From assembly GCA_011947345.1 (NCBI GenBank), contig JAAVTG010000731.1, positions 1 through 64,000 of the forward strand: DNA of 64,000 nt, in the 5' to 3' direction. Shown piece after piece: positions 56,220 through 64,000 of the stretch. The stretch's first letter is position 1, and every line of letters starts with the position of its first letter. Under the pieces are notes generated by a model, which saw only the letters and a list, made by a program, of their open reading frames with translations, did not search any database and was not told the DNA's origin. The position numbers and the translations under genes were made by a program. Source of the stretch: Phytophthora quininea (lineage: Eukaryota; Oomycota; Peronosporomycetes; Peronosporales; Peronosporaceae).

Positions 56220-57789
56220 TCACAACCTTGATACCGTTGCTGCAGACAACACATCATTTACCAAAGAAGTTGCTGGACTCACATATTTGGCGAAGCTGGG
56301 AATAATTCGAGCTTCGAGGGGCACATCCTTGGTCTTCTCGTAAACATTGCTGAGGAAGGCACAAACAGCGTCGCCATGTGCCAACGCACGCGGAGATAAC
56401 AGGAAGTTGAACATGTGGCTCGCGTACGGGACTTTGACGAATACGTCCCGAACGCCTCCGAGCTGCTGGTCCTGGTACGACCCGAGTTCGGGCGAGAGCT
56501 GTTGACGATAGTGACGCAGACGCTCGTAAAATGTGTGCGAGTCATCGAACGATACCGTGTTGTCGTGGGTTCCGTGTGTGATCATGAACGGCGGTATGAT
56601 ACTTCGTCGATGTGGGGCTCGATCGTCGTCCAGATATGCTATGGGGGACGCGCGCAAAAAGTCTTCGTTGTTGTCCTTGAGCTTCTTTTGCATCACCAGA
56701 AATTCAATATACCGAACGAAGCCTTGCGTTTTGTCGCGAGCGTAGTAAATGCCGCTCCGATCGGTGAAGTCGTGCACGCCGTAGTTGTCAACAACCGCGC
56801 GAACGCTCGTATCCACGTCTTCAAATCCTGGTTGTAAAGACTTGTCGTCAGCAGTGAGACCCATCAAGCTCGACAAGTGTCCGCCGGCGGACTCGCCTCC
56901 CACCACAACAAATTCAGGGTTGGCATCGAATTTGGCGCGCGCACTGCCGCGGAGGAAGGCAATCGCACGCTTCGAGTCGATGAGGTGTGTTGGGAACGCA
57001 ACTCCAGGGGACAATCGATAGTCGATGACACACACCACCCAGCCCATCGACGCCACTTGGTAGACGCAGGCGAACGGCGGGATTCTGCGGTCTCCAATAA
57101 CCCAGCCTCCGCCATGGATATACAGGAAAATAGGGGCGTTCGATGGCGCATCCTTGTGTTTGTAAACATCCATGAGCAGCTTCCTGGTTTTCGTTTTACC
57201 CACGTGCGCGTACGTGACGGTCTTCTTGGTAACTCCTGGGTAGGTCATCGCCACTGCCATGGGCTGCGGCAAAGGCAAGAACACACTCAGCCACCTCTTT
57301 AACGACATGCTCCCAATGTTCTCGAGCTGTTCAGGTGTCATATCCGATGCAGCAAGCGCGCCGCGAATCACGTTCTTAGACGAGAGGTTCTGCGTGTACC
57401 ACTTGGCGAGGTTCACGAGCACTGCGCACTGCACCAGCCCGGCAAACGCGCCGCTCCAGCGCGAAAAGATCGGCACTTTCTTCTTGAGCAGAAATCCCAC
57501 CACACAGGCGTTCGTGACCGCGATCTTGTGCGAGAGCTCCGTCGGTAGCAATGACGCCGCCATGCCAAAGAAGTTCTGTCAACATCAAAGAGACGTCATT
57601 AGCACAAGAGTCTTCAGCGTAGAAAGCTCATTTGCAAGTGTGTACCTCGGCCTGGATGCGGTTGTTCTTGGCACGCCGCACAATGTAGAGCGTGGTGACC
57701 GCGAAGGCCAAGTATGTCCAGCGCGTCAGGCGCTCCATGCTCAGGTACTTGGGCGTCGGGTCTAGGCCCTTGGGGTCGATGATCTTCAT
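56220..57789 (-). CDS. Alpha/beta hydrolase (HSL-type esterase/deacetylase), membrane-anchored
   Basis: Intact 499-residue protein from two exons (57646-57789 and 56220-57575). Exon 1 has a helix (TYLAFAVTTLYIVRRAKNNR), probably a membrane anchor, and a second hydrophobic segment follows (FAGLVQCAVLVNLAKW). The hydrolase core has FLYIHGGGWVIGD (oxyanion HGGG), WVVCVIDYRLSP, then the nucleophile elbow VVGGESAGGHLSS. The acid is Asp in MITHGTHDNTVS and the catalytic His is in VPYASHMFNFLL. This is the hormone-sensitive-lipase-like class acting on esters or acetylated substrates. The substrate is unknown; isoprenylcysteine methylesterase-like activity is possible but not shown. The start at 57789 (MKIIDPKGLDPTPKYL) is the only good ATG upstream of the intron. 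Confidence 0.9.
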
Positions 57790-57899
57790 CGTCGGGACAA
57801 TAGCAGAGTGGCGAGGCGTTTGGCAGTTGTGGCGGGGCGAGTGCCACTCGTTGCTAATTGCTGGCGGCGCCAAAGGGACCTTGAAGGGGGACCGCTGAC

Positions 57900-58217
57900 G
57901 GACGGCGCTGCTTGGAGATCGCGAAGTGACCCCAGATGATGCCGATTAGAAATTACGAGCCAATCAGATCAGATTAAAAGTGTTGACTAAACTAAAAATA
58001 GACGGGGCAATCCAATCATTTTTTTTTTGAAAACCTGTGCAAACGTCAACTACATACTGTAGTTACTCGTGGATTCTCAGCGGAAGTAGCGAGTCTCAAG
58101 TTTAGGTGCTATCTCGACTGCAGGGAGGTTGACTTGTATACAGTCCACAAAGTTCTCACGTGGGTATAAACTGTCGTGCACCATGCGTCCCCTACGACGG
58201 TCAAGTTGCAGTGCTCC
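57900..58217. other. Intergenic, AT-rich
   Basis: No gene seen. Contains a T10 run at about 58020. This is the boundary between the gene-dense part and the gene-poor right end. Confidence 0.4.
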
Positions 58218-58496
58218 ATGACGAGTGAATGCGAGGCTAATATCCTTACGATTGTTGGAACCAATGTTAAGTCAGCCAAGAGCAACAAGGGTCATGGCAA
58301 AATCTCGCATTTCAACATCAAATTTCAAAGTCGCAAGAAGAAACGGGTTTCCCCGATTACAGAGAATGATAGTGCGATGTACGTGGAGGAAATTGTCATC
58401 CCTGAGAACAGTAAGACGAGCGTGTTACTCAGCATCATGTCACTGCGTGGAATCCGCGTTCGGGCCGAGAACGCATTCCATCAACCAAGCTCATGA
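58218..58496 (+). CDS. Weakly supported hypothetical ORF, 92 residues
   Basis: ATG 58218 gives MTSECEANILTIVGTNVKSA, a basic stretch QSRKKKR, then YVEEIVIPENSKTSVLLSIM and a short tail. No domain is recognised. It sits in repeat-rich DNA and may be a piece of a decayed transposon gene. Only the open frame supports it. Confidence 0.2.
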   Translation: MTSECEANILTIVGTNVKSAKSNKGHGKISHFNIKFQSRKKKRVSPITENDSAMYVEEIVIPENSKTSVLLSIMSLRGIRVRAENAFHQPSS

Positions 58497-58549
58497 TTAC
58501 GAACGGCTTCTGGTTTTCCGCTGTCTCGTCTTGTAGATGTTCCTGACGA

Positions 58550-58954
58550 CTAATCCTGCATTGCATTAGATCCCGGTATTAAAGCGTCCCTAAAGGCCAT
58601 GGATCTGTCGTATGTGAGAGCCATGCGCACGTTCAACTCTGCCACCGCTCCGATAAAAAAACTCTTAAAAAATATATCCACTGCAAGACGTGCGCTTTCT
58701 TGAAGAATAACTATCAAACAATCCTGCTCTCGATTTTTTGGACGAAGGAAACGGTACGCTGTAGATGTGCGCGGAGCCACTTCACCAAATGTTTTTTTGT
58801 TTGTTTTTGTCGCTGAGTGTGATAAAGAAGAGCCATGGGGCGCAAATTGTGAAGGGTATTGCTTGTTTAGTTTGCTAGCTGTTCTGAACACTTTGGGCTC
58901 TAGGAACGGCAACTCTTCCATAATGTCATAAATTATCATGCGTTTTAACCACAA
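58550..58954 (-). repeat. Possible dispersed-repeat copy with an open frame
   Basis: A 134-codon minus-strand frame. Around 58835-58905 the sequence resembles 63250-63310: both share GTATTGCTTGTTTA, a TTCTGA..A..C(T)TTTGGGCT word and a GGGGCGC.A...AAATTGT.AAG word, in the same order. This suggests two diverged copies of one repeat rather than a gene. Confidence 0.35.
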
Positions 58955-59059
58955 CGATAACTTACCGTAATCAAAACGGGCGTCAACGACAGAGCTAGAC
59001 TCTGTTACGTGACCTCGTTTTTAAAGAGGTCTACTTGAGCGGGCAGTTCGGCGCGATGT

Positions 59060-59450
59060 GGCTGACCGTCTTCCAGCAGTGACGTTGAGCCGTCTTCACC
59101 CACTTAGCCAAGAGCTGCCATCCTGCAAGAAGTGATCGAAGTGAAGAGCGACATTAACCTCTTCGTCTAACGGGGTGATGCACCTTGAGGTGATGGCCCG
59201 TCTCGGGTCAGATTCTTTGCTGAAATAAAAATGCAACTCGAGTGGCAAGAAGAGCATGTGAGCACTGGACAAGTATATTATGGAATTCCCCAATGTAGTT
59301 GTGGAGTGATCTTGCACAGTCTTTTTGTGCATATTCGTTGTCAGGAAGGGCAAGAATCTCTTGTTCAGCGCGAGATGCAACGCGTATGTCGAATATCCGC
59401 CGCATCTGATACGACCATGATCTGTCGCTGATTCTTTTTCTCCGCAACGT
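59060..59450 (-). pseudogene. Possible decayed retrotransposon gag fragment
   Basis: Minus-strand reading from about 59447 gives AEQEILALPDNEYAQKDCAR, YIGEFHNILVQCSHALLATR and VAFLFQQRI, then, after a stop, TRHHLKVHHP and more broken pieces. The order (charged helix, Y..EF..IL, FLF, V..HP) is that of LTR-retrotransposon gag proteins. At least two stops interrupt it. Assignment rests on pattern only. Confidence 0.3.
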
Positions 59451-60925
59451 GCTCCAGAACTCCCTTGAGGCGTCGATGTGTTAAGAAGTCGCGAGATTGA
59501 AGAGCATTATTGACGGAATATAAACCGCAGTACGAATACTTTTCAGGTAAACATATTGATGTGTTGTATTCATGTGCGAACCATCACAAAAAATAAAGTG
59601 CTTAGCACTGAGCAATAATTTGAAAGACACGCACATAGTATGGGGCTGCATCCCCCAACGGGTGTTATGGAATCACAGTGCTCGAAAACCGGACAGTGGT
59701 CCATCACTCGCGTCGATCGCAGCCTCACACAATGCAATACAGACACGATCAACTTACAATTTGTTGCTAGCGCTTGCCACGATGAAGTGACTACGAGAAT
59801 GAGGCCTACATACTAACAAGCATGCATAAGACCAGAGGAAGTCGTTCAATCGCGAAGCATTTTTCCGTACCGCAATGTATGTACCTCGGCCTACAAGAAC
59901 AAAGTACAACGGGTATCCATTTCAAAATAAATAGTGCACTTTGAGAAAAACCAACATGACCAATGTCCCGTGGAAATCTCGCTGGTCCCCACGGCTGTAG
60001 TAATATTATACTGGATAACATGGCGTTTTTAATTTGCTTGATATAGAATGGACTCCAGGGTTTATGTCATTACGTAACGTAAGCCATCCTTTTGCTCTTC
60101 AAGCGACAGGACACCTGTCTCTGTTTAAATTTATAAAACAATATATTTTATAACTTTCAGAAGATATCAGCACTCTCCAAAACATCTATCGAAGCTCACA
60201 GACGAAGGAGCAACATATTGATATGAATGCTGTCCTATCTTAAGCGACAAATGTTTAATATATACTATGCTTAGAGAACTAAGTATTAACCATATGCAAC
60301 TATATCACGAGGAATGGTTATATGTGTCCTAACGCTTGTACTAAAGATAGAGGCAGATATGCTTAACACGAGGAAATATTATTCTTTATGCCCTAAATCT
60401 GCTGAGGATCAGATCGAGAAAATATTGAGATCGATCGTTGCTCTTGTGGAACAACTGTTAAGAGATACAACAATGCGCACCACTGTTCATCTCCAAAACA
60501 TAAGGAATGGAGTCAATTGATGCCGATGCCTGAGCTACTTCGTGGTTGGTCAACAAATGAATTTAGCGAGGCTACAAAATAACTGTACGCAGGACATAGA
60601 ACTCATTGATTTGGCAAACGGTACTTTAATGCCAGATGAGTCACTTCCTTTTGTAGGTTAAAAAAATAATCAACATAAAAGTAAAGGCATATTACTTCCG
60701 TGGCAGGGTCGATTCTTCTTGTCTTGGGTGGGTCAATGTAGTTTCCCGTGCCCAGACTTGATTCCGATATCAACTTATGTCTTAGAAGGTAAAACGAACT
60801 CTGTGTTATCCTATCCCAAAATCTTTCCTAAGAGCTTCCGTCTGGCGTCCCTCGACGCGTGTTTCTGTTCCTCACCTGGATTGCTTGCACTGGATTCTTT
60901 CTTGTTGCGTAAACTGGCTTCTTCA
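59451..60925. other. AT-rich region without supported genes
   Basis: About 1.5 kb with frequent stops in all frames. Short ORFs at 59572-59790, 59806-60021 and 60314-60520 show no features. Presumably decayed mobile DNA. Confidence 0.4.
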
Positions 60926-61320
60926 GCAGAGATCAATAGAGATCAGTTCGTATCTATCGGGATCACACGAGATCGAGATCCTAAGATCAAGATCATATGA
61001 TTCCAAGATTGTAGAACAGTGATCCGGTGTCAGCAATATTTCTGATCTGGGTCAGGATCAGAGATCAAGAGCTGAGTCGACATCATAATCTAGATCCACC
61101 TCATTTGACCTTGAATGTAGATCCTCGGTTTTCAGCTTGAAACAAGATTTTCGGGATCAGGTTTGATTCGTACCTAAACTTTGGTTCCACTTCACCACAT
61201 TACAGAGATCGAGCCATCGCCAAACTTCTCAGCCAGGATCATACCAACCTCGATGCTGTCTTCCATATGCCCTTGTTGATTTGAAACTCACTGACGGTAT
61301 CCTGGATCAAAGGCATATAC
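60926..61320. repeat. GATC-rich low-complexity tract
   Basis: GATC occurs about 14 times between 60935 and 61170, plus several more to 61310, mostly as AGATC, against about one expected by chance. There is no fixed period, so it is a degenerate simple-sequence region rather than a clean tandem array. Confidence 0.6.
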
Positions 61321-62021
61321 CTCTTGATTTGTTTTTGACTTGTGCCTATCAAAAGCTAATGTACTCTTATTGTTGCATAACTATATGTTGTGTCTTACCG
61401 TCAGTTTTGGAAGTGAGATCGCGACAAAGCCATCTCCCTCGTGGACACCACCCAGCTAGCTTTATCTTGAACTTTGCTCGCCGGCTTCTTTCCTACATGG
61501 TTGACCCTACGACTACTTAACAGCCAATAGACTTCTTTCTTTGCCTTTATTTTTCGATCACTTTACTTCAATTGGTTGTTTACAAATTGCTACATATTGT
61601 GGCACAACTCTACATACGTAGCCTGATTTCCTTTAAAAAAAAATAGTGGAGGAAGTTTGGTGAAGAGAAATCATCGTGGTTGTCGCGGCACAACCAAAGA
61701 ACACAATTTTCCCCGCAGTGCCCTCATCGCTCATCTTGAACGCGAAATGGGGCCTGCTTGTAGTCATCAGGGGTCATTGATGGTGGAGGTTCCTGCAGAG
61801 GATTGAAGTATAGCTTATTTTTATTGCTGACAGCCATCCAATGAGTACCACCGATTTGGGAGACCCCATATTTAAGATAGCGTAATTGACATCGAGCTTG
61901 AGTTTATGGTTAATATCGATCTGATCTATCTCCACATCCAATGCCTGAGCTAATTTTAGTAAGCTGGGTCTGAGTTGATCGATGATTTAATTATTTGTCT
62001 GATAGAGTTTCTTCTTCTTGA
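61321..62021. other. AT-rich region without supported genes
   Basis: No gene, RNA or clear repeat seen between the GATC-rich tract and the broken ORF at 62022. Confidence 0.4.
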
Positions 62022-62580
62022 AGGCATTTATTTATTTTTCAGGAACTATATTGGTCTGTATATGATCTTACTGCACACACAATATTATCTGCTTCTGTTA
62101 TTTCCGCTCTCGCTCACTCAGTTAAGCCGACTCAGAGCGAAATTCTTTTCTCCGCTAAGAAATGGACGTACATCCAGGACTCGACTTCTAACTCCGGTCA
62201 ATACAGCGGACAGATTCAACTCAATTTTTCTACAATCTCATCTTAGGCTGCATTTGTCAGCTGGGAAGAGACTGTCATTTAACTTCCGACCAAGTTACAA
62301 ATTCTTAACACCACTGGTAGTGCTGTTACTAGCACCTCCGCTGCAACATTCGATCAGGTAGTTGTTAATGGCGTCACTGTCCAAACAAACCAGATCCATG
62401 CAATCCGGTAAAACGTGCCCCATTCTTTAAAACTTCGCCACTTCTAACGCCTCTTCTACTGGCGCACTAACAGAACTTACCGTACCTTCTGGTAGCGGAC
62501 TAACAACGACAACTGACTTCAGTGGTACAGTCACAACAGGTACTAGTATCACCCTCCTTGGTCGTTTACTTGTCTTTTGG
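62022..62580 (+). pseudogene. Decayed ORF of unknown origin with structural-protein-like composition
   Basis: One frame from 62022 reads as coherent protein for about 130 codons but has stops at 62244-62246 (TAG), 62280-62282 (TAA) and 62409-62411 (TAA). The first two are each one C-to-T change from a Gln codon. Pieces include SEILFSAKKWTYIQDS, SNSGQYSGQIQLNFSTI and GSAVTSTSAATFDQVVVNG. In another frame, after 62411, comes ASSTGALTELTVPSGS and TTTTDFSGTVTTGTSITL. The Ser/Thr/Gly/Gln-rich beta-type composition is reminiscent of capsid or fibre proteins of DNA viruses or Polinton-like elements of protists. I cannot name a family, and this resemblance is weak. Confidence 0.3.
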
Positions 62581-62639
62581 TACCGATCTACACGCCTAAC
62601 CCAAATGCTGATCACGACTTAACACAGAAGAAGAGCATG

Positions 62640-64000
62640 ATCGTCCTCCTTTTCGGACGCAGAGCGGATCGTCATGTCTTGACCTTTTGTACTTGAAGTT
62701 TGTAAAGATCAACTCTGTACAAGCTGAAGTGCTTGTCAATCACCATGTGACTCAACGACTGCAACACGTGTTCTGCTCCCAAAGCAGTCCACTTAATGCA
62801 TAATATCGCTTGTTTTTACCTTCTTCTGCTAAAGCTCTACTCTTCAAGTCCCTACGCAGTGCCCCCCGCTAATACACGATATTGTGGTGACAAATGCTGC
62901 TGACTCCGTAGTCATCCGCCGGTGGTAATCAGCGTAGTACTTGTATTGCTCAATCGTAAAGTACCAAAGTTGAAAATTCTCGTTCAGGGAGCCGCGGCAC
63001 AGCGGTGATTCGGCTCTTAAGCCGCTGTCAAAACGAGCATTCTAAGTCGCCAGTTGCTCTTGGAGTTAAGCTGGAACTGTGCTTGCTGTTGCGCAAAACT
63101 TGCAGCATGTCGCCGAATGTTTGAAGCGCGACTGCTGAGTTTATGATCCACGATGGCTGAAATTGACTTGGCTTCAGTATGATATCTTGACTGGACTCGA
63201 TGGCAGTGACTTGACAGCGACAAGTGGTACAAGAAGCGTTGTGGGGCGCGATAGCAAATTGTAAAGTGTATTGCTTGTTTACCGTTCTGAGCTCTTTGGG
63301 CTGCAGTGGAGTCGCGCTGTCGCACGATCGGGTCGTACTACAAAGCCCAAGTCCTTAAAATATCGCTACACCACTATCAAATTCGCGTACCTTGCGCAGC
63401 AATAGCTTCTGCATCACGTTGCACGGTTTTTGGTGGCGGTGTAGAAAACCCCATCCCGGCAGCGCTCGGCATCTAGATCACCGCACCCCTGGGTTTGCCC
63501 TAGAGCAATAAGGCAAGCAAGAGTCCCAACGGTTAGAGTCCCGTTTCTCGGTCAATTCAGAGCGGGTGTTAGGGCGGTCGGTGGCGTCATAAAGGAGGGA
63601 GCATAGTCTTTCCTCCCATGCACATGGTTCGGAAATGCCATTATTGCACATTGCGTCCTCCTGCACACAACATGCTATTGTATCCGAAAGATTGTGTCAG
63701 TAATTTACTTTTGTATGTAAATTACACCAGCTCGCGAAGAGCACGGGTTTCCGCTTCGCGAGCCGCCTTCTTCGACAGCCGTGGCCCCATACAAAACAAC
63801 AGCGCGGCGCGCGAAGGGGACGGCTGGCGAAGAGGGCGGCATATACTAGAACGCCATGCAACTTTCTCGTTAAAGCAGGATAAATCTCCAAACCAAAATG
63901 AAAATGCTGGAGAAGACAAGCAGACTCAACACTGAGCCACTAGATTTCCGGCAGCTTCCCAAAGCCAAGTGCGATGCTCGTTGGTTGTCAGCTCAGAGAT
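62640..64000. other. Gene-poor right end
   Basis: No supported gene. 63250-63310 resembles 58835-58905 (see that entry). Short ORFs at 63017-63325 and 63618-63935 are not convincing. Confidence 0.4.
63730..63763. repeat. 10-bp perfect inverted repeat (hairpin)
   Basis: GCTCGCGAAG and CTTCGCGAGC separated by 14 bp. Function unknown; it could be chance or part of a transposon end. Confidence 0.45.

Noticed and set aside
58176..58217. Start of the 58.2-kb ORF at a GTG
   Set aside because: A non-ATG start is unlikely in this organism; the first ATG at 58218 is used instead, with low confidence.
1..64000. CRISPR arrays, rRNA or tRNA genes, bacterial operons
   Set aside because: No regularly spaced repeats with spacers, no rRNA-like or cloverleaf sequence recognised, and the genes are intron-bearing and eukaryotic.

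Overview
The window looks like nuclear DNA of an oomycete, most probably Phytophthora or a close relative. The genes are dense and lie on both strands. Introns are short (about 45-85 bp, GT-AG) and intergenic gaps are small. The gene content is eukaryotic: a CDK, a Miro GTPase, PXMP4, a Rad17-like clamp loader, a class I phosphodiesterase, LTA4H-like and DGAT2-like enzymes. The transposons are hAT and Mutator-like. The genus is inferred from style and content, not proven.

Layout. 0-1.5 kb: 5' part of a BRE1-like gene (-). 1.6-5.1 kb: two tandem TauE/SafE transporters (-). 6.0-6.8 kb: an unrecognised protein (-). 7.3-9.3 kb: a CBS-PB1 protein (+). 9.6-10.5 kb: a ubiquitin-like membrane protein (-). 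11.3-17.7 kb: a D-glycerate 3-kinase gene (+) split by a 5,145-bp hAT element that has matching terminal inverted repeats and a perfect 8-bp target duplication. The element carries a hAT transposase and an AGC kinase. 17.9-22.9 kb: a PSTAIRE CDK, a cysteine-repeat protein ending in a J domain, and PXMP4 (all +). 23.0-24.9 kb: a broken DGAT2-like copy (-). 25-29.8 kb: transposon territory with a Mutator-like transposase and a minisatellite. 30-39.2 kb: a GAF-PDE (+), a TBC-ankyrin-zinc protein (-) and Miro (+). 39.8-44.8 kb: two tandem DGAT2-like genes (+). 44.9-57.8 kb: an ankyrin gene (-), an M1 aminopeptidase (+), a small protein (-), a zinc-finger-Rad17 gene (+), a CHAT-NB-ARC-TPR gene (-), a Methyltransf_16 enzyme (+) and an alpha/beta hydrolase (-). 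58-64 kb: gene-poor, repeat-rich DNA with decayed ORFs.

The genes are mostly independent housekeeping or signalling genes, with no operon logic. Several start-to-start pairs share short promoters: ankyrin/M1, small protein/Rad17, and CHAT/methyltransferase. The most interesting items are the NLR-like CHAT-NB-ARC-TPR protein, the cargo-bearing hAT insertion, the J-domain fusion and the DGAT2-like family.

One caution governs the whole annotation. Many otherwise good genes are interrupted by single-base frame breaks, and nearly all are explained by one missing base, usually in a homopolymer. Draft-sequence under-calling is the simplest explanation, so most of these genes should not be called pseudogenes without resequencing.
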